Of a stretch of DNA of 64,000 nt, positions 12,675 through 23,746 are shown one piece after another. Where the stretch lies: assembly GCA_016584495.1 (NCBI GenBank), contig WAID01000003.1, positions 4,836,001 to 4,900,000 of the forward strand. Reading direction: 5' to 3'. A program made the position numbers and the translations under genes. The first letter of the stretch is position 1. The number at the start of each line of letters is the position of its first letter. Source of the stretch: Celoporthe dispersa. Lineage: Eukaryota > Ascomycota > Sordariomycetes > Diaporthales > Cryphonectriaceae. Under the pieces are notes generated by a model that ran no database searches, was not told the origin of the DNA, and worked only from the letters and a program-made list of their open reading frames with translations.

Positions 12675-15284
12675 CAAGAGAAGTGATGGTGGTGGTGGTG
12701 GTGGTGCGACGGCGGGCGGAAGTCTTCACATCTCAACCATTCCGGCACATGCTCACTCGCAGCTCACGCCACCCGGATTGGCCCTTGGTGTCGTCGTTCC
12801 CCTCACGCACAACCAGGCTGACTCTGAGACGTAGCTCGCCAATAGTTTCTCCCGTCGGTTGTGCATCTTGCAGAAAGGCGGGCAACGCGGAGGGGGCACG
12901 GAAGAGGGGGGGCAGACAGGCGATAGTCCCTGGTCTGGAATGCTCGCAGCGCATCACGGAAGGTCCTGCGGAAACCTGCCGGCAGACAAGACAACCGCCG
13001 CCCTGGAAAGGGTTTTGTGTGCCACCAACGAGAGAGCACACACATTCGTGCATTTTTCTTCCCCTGCCTTGTGGTTTTTGGTCTTTTTGAAGACCAGGTG
13101 ATGGTGGCGACTTACGCGATCGACAACCCTCCACGGCCCTTCACATGTGCCCTTGCTGGTCTACTGATCACACGTCTTCGTGGCCGAGGCTGGTCTTGAC
13201 AGACTATGACCGAGCTATTAAGTGATAGCGAAGTGATATATCTTGGCAGGTTGCCGAGCAGCCTTGTGATCTCGATGTCCATGTCGGATGAGGGCAGAGC
13301 GTTGCGCTCCCCGCGGCACCGACCACGACACATCACGGAAACATGAGGGCGAGGAGGCACATCAGCTGTGGTTACTGAGGGCTGGCGATATGGAGGTTCC
13401 ACATCCGAGCCGGAAAGTCCTGTGCTCCCTCCTTTACACAAAGCGATGGTGTTCCGCTTGTCAGTCTGTGGTGGTTGGATGCACGCAAGGCTGCATGCAT
13501 ATCGTTTAGCCTTCCGCCCTCCCCCTTCTTTTTTTTTTTAAAAAAAAAACCTTTCCCCTCCCTCTCCTTCTATTTCTTCATTCCCCCGGTTCGTTTAGGT
13601 CGTCAAGCCACGTGGCTACCATTGGCCTCTTCGCCACGCGTTCCTGGGAGAAGGAGGGGGGGGGGGGCATATCAGGCTCTGAACACGAGAGAGAGCTGAG
13701 CCTAGGCGAGCGCCGGTGGCACCTGTTCCCGAGAGTCGCAGGTCTGCTGCTCCAAGGTTACACGATCAGCCGCGATAATGCGATGTCCAGGTGTGTTGGG
13801 ATGTGTGAGCAGCCCCAAGGGGTAAGCTATCACACCGCCACGACCTACCAGTCGTCATTCTCTCTCTCTCTCGCTCAACCCCCACGGTCTGTTCAGAGAA
13901 AATTGTCCACCCCTACTCTCCCTGTTCTCATCTCGGATTCGCATAGTTCCTCAAAAGTCCCGGCTTCATCCGACCTCGGGCGTGAGTGCTGGACTCCGAA
14001 AGAGATAGAAAGAAAAAGAAGAAGGAAAGGCTCCATCCCTTCATTTGTTTTGAAAAAAAAAAATTTTTATTATTATTTTCCTTTCTCCCCTTCCGTGTTA
14101 CTCTTACGTGTTTCCGAACTAGTAAAACACCCGGGGGGTAGTCCATCAAACCTTACACGTCCGGTCGAGCAAAAATGGCGAGGTAAGAGTCTCCATTGTG
14201 TAAGTACATATGTCGGTACTGGTGGCTGTCCATGTGACATTCACACGCGAGATGCCAGGTTTCATCTGTCCACCTGCCGTGTTGGGCCATTGTGGATGTT
14301 GAGCCTCATTTACCGGATCCGGAAACTCGCCCCCCCCACCACAGGCGTCGTGTATCTTCTTTGCACGGGAGACCCAGTGTCGATCCCCTGTGGACGACTG
14401 TCTTTCTCCCACTTCGCGGGAGGCGCGATGGGGGCTCGGTGGTCGGGGCCTGGGACTTGGGAGGTTGTGCGCGTAGCCGATCTATCTCGACATCGGCGAG
14501 GTTTGGATGAGATGGCCCCGACGGCCTGCCGGGTTGAGACTATGTTTGCTGCTGGGAACGTCACTCGGTGTCGTCTGGGGAGGGCCATCGAAGAGCAGTC
14601 CGGGGAGTGCTGGAGTCAAGCTATATTAAATTCGGTGGGGATAAGCGCGGGTATGCAAATCAGGAAGAAGGGGTCGGGTCGTCCATCAGTGACACGCTGT
14701 GGGAGAGTTCTTGTCGACACTGTATGGAGTGGTAGAAACAGTACACAAGTGTCTCTCTGAGTCCGGGGAGATGACAACGAGCCCCCCCGATGGCCCTCGA
14801 CGGAAAAGAGAAGAGAGAAGAAAATTGGTCCCGGTCTTGTAGGATAGTGCACAGGTCGAGACGTTGCTTCGTGTTGAATAGGGAAAAGTGCATCTGAGTA
14901 GGTAGTGTTCATATGGACCACGTTCCAATCTGAAGATGCCGTACAGGGTGTATTGTCACATCAATCCAATGTCTTCCGAGGTCGATACGTGATAGGACGG
15001 CTTCAGTTTTCTCGAAACTGAGGTGCAAGATTCAGGAGAGGGAGAAAGTCCAAAGGGTCTGTCTGGGAGTGCTTGATTATTACAGCAGGACCAGCAAGCA
15101 TGGATACTCAGGCTGTCAACCTTTATAGTCATAGACGACAGATGGTCATAGTTACTTAATTACACCGAGATGCAAGCAGCTTCGCCAGGAAGCCTACTTC
15201 AACGAAGTGATGTTCCATCATGATTGTATGTCCAAGTACCAGTATCAGGTACTACTATAACTGAGAGAGCTGCCTCTGCTCACT

Positions 15285-15315
<31 letters not shown>

Positions 15316-16028
15316 CCCTTATAATTTATAGAGTATTGACTATACCAGCCTTCATCAATACTATCCAAGGTGACAAATTTGGGATCCAGCACCACGATGC
15401 AATTTGTGAGAGGGCTAGTGAGCCACTGGCAGGTACATGCCCCCAGCTCTCAGTTGATAGCTTCAGGTAGCTGGCCTTCTGCTTTCATAACCTTAGCCCA
15501 TATCACTATCTCTTAGATGTTGTCATGGTCCGGAGAAGAGCAACCTTGAAGTAGTCCATACACATCATGCTTGAATATGCATGGCTACTATGACTATGAT
15601 GCTTGACTACTTGGTCATGGTGTTCTCTGGCACACTCGCTATTCCTAGAGAAGCAAACACCACAGCAAATTCAGAGGACATCAGAAGACATTCACATTCT
15701 TGAAAACAATAACTTGCGGGGGAAAGAAAAGAACTTGTCATCGTGTATTAGGCTCTAATCTATCCGGTGTGCCTTTCTGATATCTAGTCTACTCTAGACG
15801 ATTGCTCGCTGAAGGAATTGAAACACCATCCAAATTGGAAAAGTTTACATCCCTCTCTGTGCACACATTGTCCAAATAAAAGACCGAGATTATAGACACT
15901 AGTTCTCATCGAGCCAGAGTAAACCATCCAACTTGTATTGCCGTCGAAGAAGCAAAAAAAAAAAGTCAAAGGGGGGAAAAGAAAAGAGGAGAAGGAAGCC
16001 CCGACTGTGGCACAACATTCCTTCCAGG
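12082..16028. other. gene-poor stretch with two long unexplained open frames
   Basis: Two plus-strand frames stay open unusually long: 12082-12834 (250 codons) and 13612-14760 (382 codons). Neither has a recognisable domain. Both read through (TG)n, (CT)n or poly-A/poly-G tracts, and their Trp/Cys/Arg-rich composition is that of non-coding DNA, so I do not call them genes. From about 14900 to 15900 the sequence is clearly more AT-rich, has no useful open frame and carries (CT)n at 15290-15315. Confidence 0.5.
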
Positions 16029-17944
16029 CTAGATGTATCTGAACCTCCGTGCTAGGATGATGCAAATGGCCGAGAAGGCAACCAGGACACCCACAATGGT
16101 GAAGAAGGGTACCAGTGAACCGGAATTATCAAATGGAACGGTGACGTTCATGCCGAACAGACCGGTGATGACGTTCAGTGGCACAATGATCGAAGCGAGG
16201 AAGGTGATCTTGCTGAGAACTTTGTTGGCTCGTGTGCCCTGCGTGATGCTGTCGATGGACAGTTGGGCCAGGTAGTTGCTGTGGGCGCGCGAGAGCATCC
16301 GCTCCAGGTGACCCAGAGTATTCATCATGGTGACAACATGATCCTGGATGTCACCGAGGTAGAGGCCAACCTCCATGCGTGGTGTGACTTGGTAGTTCTC
16401 GTTGCAGCGCTTGGTGAAGCCCTTCAGGACGTCAGCCTTTCCACCCAAGAGCCGCATCAGTCCCATGATGTTCTTGCGGATGTGGCCAAGCTTGGGCAGG
16501 AACGGATAATGCTCCTCGTCATCCGGCCGCGCGCGGTAGACGTCGTCATCTAGGGCCTCTGCAGCGTTCTGGCACTCGTTGATGGCCGGACCAAAGTTGT
16601 CGATGATGTTGTCACTGATCCGCAGTGTTAGCAGGATTAGAAGCCTGAACTAGGACCAGGCCGAGTAACTTACATGATGGCATAACAGATCCAGTCTGAA
16701 CTGAGGTCAACATAATCCTTGAGCGAAGAGATTCTGTCCCGAACCATGGACGCGATTGGGTTGAGGTTGTGACTGAAGGTGACCATGCCGTGCCGGAACA
16801 CAATGACAAACATGTTGAAGGGCTCGAACTCGCGCTCGCCGTCCTCGTCCAGGGTAGCCGTGTACGATCGGAAGATGGCAAAGTAGTAGGATCTGAAGAG
16901 CTCGATCTTCTCACGCGCTTCCTGGGTAATGATGTCCTCGATGGTGAGGGGGTGGACCCCAAAGGCCTTGCAGATCCCTCGCACTTCTTCTTCGAGCGGA
17001 CAGTTGACATTGAGCCACCAGACGTGGTCGCTGTCGTCGTCTGGGGGGGTAAACAAGGTGCGAATATCCTCTCCCGGAAAGATGAGGCCGCCGAGTTCCT
17101 TGGCGTAACAGGTCTGTTCCAGGTTCGTCGAGAAGAACTGGAATCGCTGGGCATTGACCATCTCGGACTTGACGGGAGCAGGCTTATGCTCGACCTTCTC
17201 GTCCTGGATGGAGGATCCAGAGGGCATGACGATGATATCGCCGTCGGCGGTTGCCATCTGAACGCGGCTGGCGTTGGTGGCCTGCTTCTGCAGGTTCGGG
17301 AAGTCCTTTGCATCCATAGACCGCCTGCGCTCTGATTCCTCACGCTCCCTCTGCAGCCGGATGAGGTCTTCCAGGTCCTCATAGTCGATGTATCCGGCTG
17401 CACCGCCGCGCGTCTCCTGCGGGAAGCAAACGTCGTCCTCGGCAGCAGACCGGCTGGACCTGACGCTTCCGGCGTCGCTCTCCCGCATCGTGTGTGGCTT
17501 GCTGCGGTGGCTGTGGTGACTGGTCACCGACATAGTGCGCTGTAGATCGACATTGTCGGGGCGGGCGTCTGCCGAGAAGGACAGCGCAGGCATCCGGCGT
17601 GCCATGGCAAACGCCTTGACCGAGTTGGGCGGAGAGGGTGAGCTGTCGCGAGACCCGGCCGTCGTGTCAACGGTCCCGCGTCGCTGACGGCGAGCGACCG
17701 GCGAGACGTCTCCGGCATCATCGTCGATGACCGCCTCCTCGAAGTCACGAATGCGGACGCTGGAATGACGCTGACCACCTCGTGAGGCATCCGAGTTATG
17801 GCGGATTCGCTCGCCCATCTGAGAGTCAAAAGTGCCACGGCGGGCTCGCTCACCCGCCTGAGGTGGGGGAGGCCGGTGGTCGTCCAGCTCCGGGACGGGT
17901 GTCGAGTAGCCCGACGAAATCGTAGTCTCTTCGTGGTCCGACAT
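16029..17944 (-). CDS. CorA-type Mg2+ transporter (Alr1/Mnr2-like)
   Basis: Membrane channel for Mg2+ of the CorA superfamily. Two exons (17944-16674 and 16614-16029) flank a 59-base intron (GTAAGT donor, GCTAAC branch, CAG acceptor) and give 618 residues. The first 240 or so residues are a disordered Ser/Arg-rich cytosolic tail, as in fungal Alr1/Mnr2 proteins. The CorA soluble domain follows (VWWLNVNCP, HPLTIEDI, then a long helical region). Two C-terminal membrane helices sit at about 558-577 and 590-612, with the signature GMN at 578-580 after the first. No frame break is seen. Start MSDHEET fits the gene end. Yeast homologues act at the plasma membrane (Alr1) or vacuole (Mnr2); the sequence alone does not decide which. 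It is divergent from SPC1. Confidence 0.95.
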
Positions 17945-19591
17945 CTTGCCAGCTGCCGATGCTCAACTGCCTCTCGGATTGCTTTCTTCTTCTGGCCGGC
18001 TGGAAATGAGCCTCTTAACCTCTGTGATATCGTCTCCCTCCTATTGCAAGGCCTGGCCCTAGGCAGACCAGAGACCGGTATTCAGGGGAGAACTCCCATC
18101 CTTGTTCCAAGGTCGAATGTAGGGTGGACCTAGGCGGACGGCAGAAGCGGGCAGTCTGCCGCCCGCAACGAGAAATGTTCAGCCGGTTGGCTCCAGATCT
18201 GAAGCGGTGAAATCAGCTCCTGAGGCCAGGGGCTGGTCGCGGCTGGAGGGTGCAGCAGCTAGTAATGCGCTTGGTTGTCAGGTTCAGGATAATCGTTCTT
18301 TTTTTTTAAAAGCCCAAATTAAGGGGCTTCTTGTCCACTCCGATGAAAGCCCAGAATGCAGGGCTGTGGAGTGAACAGATGAAGGAAGAACGGGAGGAGG
18401 CGAGTTCAGCCAACTTGAAAGACTCTGCGAGGCCGCAGGTAGGAATCGTGGTTGGATTAGGTTTTGGGCGAGGGAGGACTGGCGCAGAGGTCAAAAATGC
18501 CTTGCGCGCAGTGGATGTTGAGGATTATGGCTGCAGTAGCACTCTGGATGATGGTGTCTCTTTGTGGTGACAAAAAGACGATGCGAGTTATCTGGGTGGT
18601 GCAGACTGAGTCGTCGGTGGGCAGGCCGCTGGACTCGATCCTCCTGGTGTTGATAAGGATGACGTCGTGGGTCTTGGACACAACAGGAAGAGCGGATACA
18701 GGACAAGGTCGATATATCGAGTATGCAGAGCTAACGAGATCTGAGGCAGCAGCACCAAGTCAGTAGGATCTGAGGTGTCTGTCTGTACTTTGTTGTTTTG
18801 GAGGTTGTTATAGGGTTGAGGTGAAAGAGGAGGTTGAAAGGGGAAAGGGAAAAAGAAAGGGAAAAAAAAAAGCTTGGTCGGTATTCACGTTGAGGTATAT
18901 TTGTGTGGAGTTGGATTGATGGGCTTGGCCACCTTCATTAGTATGGTGCCCCACCAAAAAGTCTAAAAATTCATTCTCGGCACCCAAAGCCCAACGTGCA
19001 GCCCGCCCGCTAGCTACCTTAGGGGCAATATCCTCCTGTCAGGCCACTCCAGCGAGTAGAATTAGCAATCTTTCTAAGCACAAGTGAGAACAAGCCATTA
19101 TTATTACTCAGAGGTGAAGAGGCAAAAGCTCTAGCCTTTTTTTTCCCTTCTTTTTGTTTCTTTCTCTTTTCTCTCAGGTTAATCTTGTGGTGCTTGTTGT
19201 TCGCAGGGCAGAGGGGAGATCTTTGTTTTCTCCTCTCCAGGGTGGTCTGCTAGAATTTCTGCAGTGGCACTACTTTTACATACCAGCAACTTCATGTGAG
19301 ATGCACTAAAGCCCTAAGGCCCCCTGCTGATGTGTGGAGGACCTGTTTGGGTTCCACTCAGCCGCAGGGACAGGGATGGGATTCTGGGATCTGGAGCTCT
19401 CCACAGCGGCCTCAAAGACACGTCGAACTTCCGTGCTTCCATCATCGACCGCTCTGCAGCGCTATTACGGTTACAACACAACAACTTGTTCATCCTCTTC
19501 CCGCGCGAGACTACGCCCTACGGTGCCGGCTGACGATCGACTGTTTGCATTCCCCGTCACCAGAAGGCTAGACTAGCTACCGATACCTACG
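17945..19591. other. divergent promoter region, CorA gene / SPC1
   Basis: About 1.65 kb between the start codons of the CorA gene (minus) and SPC1 (plus). No convincing coding sequence. It contains poly-T/poly-A runs and a pyrimidine-rich stretch near 19138-19180 (T-runs with CTTTTC units) that resembles a fungal core promoter for SPC1. Confidence 0.6.
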
Positions 19592-20046
19592 ATGGCCGAG
19601 GAGCTCCTGGACCAGGTCCGCGACATCGCAGAGGGGCAGATTGTATGATGCATGGAACAAACCCTATATACGGTATACCCGGCGCAAGACTGACAAGAGG
19701 TGGTGCAGGACTTTGAGGGACAGAAGCTGGTCGAGACGCTGTCTACCGTCCTGCTCAGCGTCATTGGTGTAAGTCGGGAGAGCAACACGTGGCTGTCTAG
19801 GTAAAGATCAGTTGGCTCACCACCCTCGCTCACATACAGGCCATCTCCTTCCTCGTCGGCTACTTGCTGCAAGACATCAAACTCGCCGTCTTCATCGCCC
19901 TCGGAGGCACCGGTCTCACATTCCTCCTCGTCGTCCCGCCCTGGCCCTTCTACAACAAGCACCCCGTCAAGTGGCTTCCGGTCGGCGGTGGGACTGGCTT
20001 CTCCGTGCCGCAGAATCTAGTTATAGACGAGAAGGTGGCAATATGA
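19592..20046 (+). CDS. SPC1: signal peptidase complex subunit 1
   Basis: Small ER membrane subunit of the signal peptidase complex, homologue of yeast Spc1 and human SPCS1/SPC12; it assists cleavage of signal peptides at the translocon. Three exons, 19592-19642, 19709-19768 and 19840-20046, with two short introns in phase 0 (GTATGA...GCAG and GTAAGT...ACAG), give 105 residues, the normal family length. The product starts MAEELLDQVRDIAEGQ, then DFEGQKLVE, then two membrane helices at about 26-47 and 52-72 joined by the short loop QDIK, and ends with PPWPFYNKHPVKWLP and a polar tail. That arrangement, both termini cytosolic, is typical of SPC1. It converges with RBX1, with a 285-base gap between stop codons. 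Confidence 0.93.
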
Positions 20047-20331
20047 TGATGGATGGGCAAGATGGACACGATGGGACGCGGAGGATGTCTTGGAGCTGGG
20101 AGATCTGAAGTCTCGCGAGATGGTTCCTCATGTCATGAAATGGGTTTCTAAGCCGGGTTCTATGCTGCCATGCAGTGTGCTTGCAATGCCGATTTCACCG
20201 GACCATTCTTCCTGATGCACCAGCCTCTATGCTTCCAAGAGCCTCGTGAGAGATTTCCGCGTGATTGCTTTCCCTGCGCAACCAGCGAAACCATGGTGCA
20301 TCTATTGTCCGACCACACGAGATCCCAGCGT

Positions 20332-20887
20332 TTACCGGCCGTACTTCTGGAATTCCCAGTCCCTGTTGTCGAGGGGGGCACACTTGGCGGGTTTTCAGCC
20401 ATCGAGAGATGCAGTGAAAGTGGAAGGCATGCTGTATGGTGGCACATAATGTGAGTGCCAAGTTGCAGAGGCGACGGGAAGAAGCCTAGGACTTACGTTG
20501 CAGATGCCCCAAGCGACAGTACACTCCTCGCTGGTAGCGGAAGCCTGGTTCGCCTGGCACTCGATGCCTGCAGTTTTGAGTCCGTGTCAGTACCTGCGAT
20601 GACGAAGGGATATGTTATGATAGTTGGAAGGGTAGAGCATACAGAGATCCATGATGTGGTTGCGGCAGATGGCGCAGTTGTCGACGACGATGTCCCATGC
20701 CCAGAGGGCGACCGCGTTCCACTATGATGCGGATGTCAGTAACCCCGCGCCTCGCCATGGGTTAGCCGTTGCGTGTGTTATGTGTACACCCTGCTCACCT
20801 TCTTGACCTCAAAGCGCTTCTTGCCCTCGCTATCGCCGCCCTTCTTCTTGGCCACTGGGGGGCGTCGGTCATATCGACGTCAGCCAT
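20332..20887 (-). CDS. RBX1: RING-box protein, cullin-RING ligase subunit (two frame breaks)
   Basis: RING-H2 subunit of SCF and other cullin-RING ubiquitin ligases (yeast Hrt1); it recruits the E2 and takes part in neddylation of the cullin. Four exons: 20887-20799, 20721-20643, 20567-20497, 20431-20332, with introns of 77, 75 and 65 bases. The product is 112 residues: MADVDMTDA leader, a Lys-rich stretch, the cullin-binding strand WNAVALWAWDIVVDNC, then the zinc ligands in CAIC, CIEC, EEC, CNHAFHFHC and CPLD, ending EWEFQKYGR. Two single-base breaks disturb it: a G6 run at 20857-20862 is one base short and a G6 run at 20373-20378 is one base long. Because the gene is essential and both breaks are in homopolymers, assembly error is the simplest reading. 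Divergent from the PNRC-like gene. Confidence 0.95.
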
Positions 20888-22459
20888 GGCGTTTGTGTGT
20901 GATTGAAGTCGTTTGGCTGTGGTGCCGATGGAATCTCGAAATGGACTCAAACGATGTCCGCCACGTTTATCGACTTGCACTCGGTCGGAGATCTGTGTTG
21001 GGTCTGGCAACAGACGTCAGAAAGATGATCGATCCTGGCGAGATGAAGTGAGGGAGGGGAAGCAATGGCACTGATGGCTTTGGGCCTTGGGTAGAACTTA
21101 CTCGTTGGGGGTCAACACTCCTCCTATTGAAAGGAGCAGCAGCAGCAGCACAGAGACCACAGACTTGGTCCCTTGCTTGCCTTGACCTTCAGAGAAACAG
21201 GTGACAACGGAGCGTTGGTTCTGGAGGCAGTGGTCTGCTCGACAGCTGTGTTGCATTGGGGGAGGGAGGGAGATGGACTGCACCTGCACAGGCAAGACAG
21301 GCTACTGGGTACCGCCACCCCGCCTTCCCGGCTGGCAGGAGCAGGGATCAGTGGGTCGTAGTTGGTGTACTATCACAGTGGGTGACCTTGTACCATAGTA
21401 CAAGGGTGACACAGCAGTGATGACTTGGTCAGCTTGGTCAGGTAGCTACAGAGTACATTTGGGCCACGACTACTTTCAGCCTGACCAGCACATACACCAC
21501 AAAAGGAGAGCTCTGCTTTAGAAACCGAAAGCAAGAAAAGAGAACCAGCCTTCGACCCTCCAAACAAAAAATTTTTCAAAAAAAAAAACAACAACATTTT
21601 GCCAGTTTCTACACCTCACTCTCTAGTTGGGGGACCTTGAGGAACACAGCATCCACTAACCTTTCTCAGCAAGCCTTAGTCAGGCGGGTTGTCCATAGCA
21701 GCCCCTGCAGTGAGTGGCCCGGCCAACTGCCTGGGTGACCAGCATTCCAAACTTGGAACCCAGCGTGCTGTGACGCCTGCTCCGTCCCCTCCCGCCAGCA
21801 GAGCTCAGCCTCCTTCAGATAGGTCACCTACCGCCTCCTCGCCCTCTCGCAAGCCTTGTGCTTTCTGCAACTCCTCAAAGGCAGCCCAGGAAGTGGAAAG
21901 AGCACAACAACATTGTTGGAAGATCAAAGAAAGCCCACAGCCCTCAACCCCCCGGGATTTGCCTCTGCTCTACCTGAACCTCGTCCCAACACACCCGCCA
22001 CCTCAACAAGATCCATCTCGTCATCTCGACTCTTCCCCCTGCTTCGACCTGCCATCTTTGTCTGGGTCACCCGGACGCTGGGAAGGTCAGACCACTCGTT
22101 CGCAGTACTGTCTCTCGAGCCAGAATTATGTGGAGATCGAGCTCAATTGCACCCTGCAGCACATTCAGCATTTTCAACTCCAACATCAATATCCTCCTCA
22201 CCGCAAGGTCGCAGTCGCGCTCGCCATCACGACCCACCTACCATCCAACGTCAGTTGTGCATCGGCCACCTGGTCTGCCTGCGGCCACAGCATAGGCAGA
22301 CAGACGCCTTTTCCTATATCAAGGTACCATCTCCGCACCGTCTCCGTGTCGTCTTTCCTTTCTAGGCACTGGTGCTCATCATCTTCTCTTTCTCCCGCAG
22401 ACGGTGCCCGACGCCGGACTCCATGTCTGTCAGCTGCCAAACAAGAAAACCCCTTCAAT
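20888..22459. other. divergent promoter / long 5' leader, RBX1 and PNRC-like gene
   Basis: The right half (21689-22459) is open in frame with the downstream PNRC-like gene for 257 codons. Its translation is Cys/His/Ser/Pro-rich without domain sense and is probably a pyrimidine-rich 5' leader. A CTTTCTCCCGCAG tract before 22400 could be a leader-intron acceptor. A GTAC inverted repeat sits at 21387-21404. Confidence 0.45.
21380..21410. repeat. small inverted repeat with TACCATAGTA core between 7-bp direct repeats
   Basis: Perfect arms CTTGTAC / GTACAAG around CATA (21387-21404). GGGTGAC stands on both sides (21380-21386 and 21404-21410), sharing one base with the right arm, which resembles a tiny insertion with target duplication. 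The core recurs at 40041, 58017 and 62302. Confidence 0.7.
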
Positions 22460-23746
22460 ATGGAACAAATCAACTCTAGCAAACAAACACCCGCTCGGCG
22501 CGGTCGGGGCGGAGCAAGGGCGAACCGAGGTCGCAAGAACTACGCATCCGAAGGTGACGCTCTCTTCGAGATGCCCACTCCGGCCAGCTTCCCTTCCACC
22601 CCCATGAAATCGAACAACGGCAGCCCTGCCCCTGGCCCTGGTCCTGCCACACAGCCGGCCAGCTCGAAATCCACGACCAAGAAGAACAACAGGAAACCCC
22701 GCCCGAACAACGTCTCGACCTCGCCCCCCCCTCCGTCCAGCCAGCGCACACCTCCCCCGTCTGCCTCTGTCATCGTTTCCTCTGCGGCCTTCGCCAGCTC
22801 GAGCTCTTTCCACTCTCCCGCGCCGGGCAGTCTCCCCAGGCCCTCGTTTTCCAAGTTCGCCCGTTCCCAATCCTGTGTCACCTCTACCGACGACGCGTTC
22901 ATGAAGATGCGATCCGAGGCAGCCGCTGCCCAGCTGCGCAAAGAACCTTCGCCCCCCTCGTCCGACGCTGAATCACCCAGCCCTCCGCTTCCTCCGAACC
23001 TCGCGAAGGATCAGCACCACGCCTCGCCCCTGGACTTCCTCTTCAATGCCCACCGCGCAGACCAGGAGAAGCTCCGCAGGGCGACTTCGGCCGCTGCCAC
23101 TACAGGTGTGGATGGCCCGTTTACCGCTCCGCCGGGCTCCCGCTATCCCGCAAACCCTGAGATCCAGGACGACCCCATCCCCCTCAAGCTTCCCATCCGC
23201 ACCATGCCGCAGCGTGGTGCCTCCGACAACACCGGTACCTTGGGAACTGCTCCGCGGCCCGAACCCTTCGTCTTGCCCATCCACGAGCGCCTTCGAGCTG
23301 CTGGACCTGCTGGCTACCGCGCACAGCAGTCACCTTCGCAGCCGGGGCAGAACCACCTGGCTCAGCACAACCAGCCTCCGGCCACGCCACCCCGGCCGGA
23401 CAAGAGTGAGGAAGTGAAGAGACTCTTGGGAATCGGCACACCGTCTCCGAGGGCGCCTCAGCTCCATCATCAGAGACCATATCCCCAGGGCCTGCCTCAA
23501 GGACATCGGCCCGGGCCCATGCAGGGTCCTGTAAACCCCTTAGCAATGGCCTCGTCGGATGGTGGCTCTCCGGGCCACCCGCAGATGCGTGGCGGTGATT
23601 TGAGCTCGGGCGGTGTGGATCACCGGAAGACTATGGCTGAAGATGCGCTTCGCAAGGCCCTGGGCCTCAACTTTCCAGTGCCAATGGGCCAGGACGGCAA
23701 CAACAGTCCCCAGCACCGCACTGGTTCCTTTCCGGGACGCGCATAA
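22460..23746 (+). CDS. PNRC/Edc1-like mRNA decapping activator
   Basis: Pro/Ser-rich, largely disordered protein of 428 residues. The telling element is FASSSSFHSPAPGSLPRPSF at about 111-130, followed by SKFARS. It fits the PNRC/Edc1 short motif (aromatic and small residues, then SPxPxxLPxPxF) that docks on the Dcp1 EVH1 domain and stimulates Dcp2 in mRNA decapping. Other features are an RGG-like basic N-terminus (ARRGRGGARANRGRKN, possible RNA contact), a mixed-charge stretch LDFLFNAHRADQEKLRRA, and conserved-looking C-terminal pieces EEVKRLLGIG and AEDALRKALGLNFPV. ATG at 22460 (MEQINSSKQT) was chosen because the basic RGG start and later low-complexity pattern begin there; the frame is open further upstream to 21689, so a longer form cannot be excluded. 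Function rests on one short motif and context-free homology, so it is moderately sure. Confidence 0.68.
   Translation: MEQINSSKQTPARRGRGGARANRGRKNYASEGDALFEMPTPASFPSTPMKSNNGSPAPGPGPATQPASSKSTTKKNNRKPRPNNVSTSPPPPSSQRTPPPSASVIVSSAAFASSSSFHSPAPGSLPRPSFSKFARSQSCVTSTDDAFMKMRSEAAAAQLRKEPSPPSSDAESPSPPLPPNLAKDQHHASPLDFLFNAHRADQEKLRRATSAAATTGVDGPFTAPPGSRYPANPEIQDDPIPLKLPIRTMPQRGASDNTGTLGTAPRPEPFVLPIHERLRAAGPAGYRAQQSPSQPGQNHLAQHNQPPATPPRPDKSEEVKRLLGIGTPSPRAPQLHHQRPYPQGLPQGHRPGPMQGPVNPLAMASSDGGSPGHPQMRGGDLSSGGVDHRKTMAEDALRKALGLNFPVPMGQDGNNSPQHRTGSFPGRA

Noticed and set aside
12082..12834. 250-codon open frame as a gene
   Set aside because: Reads through (TG)n and poly-Ala/Gly stretches, no domain, no intron signals, no convincing leader.
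20332..20887. RBX1 as a pseudogene
   Set aside because: All exons, splice sites and zinc ligands are intact; only homopolymer run lengths disagree, as in several other essential genes nearby.
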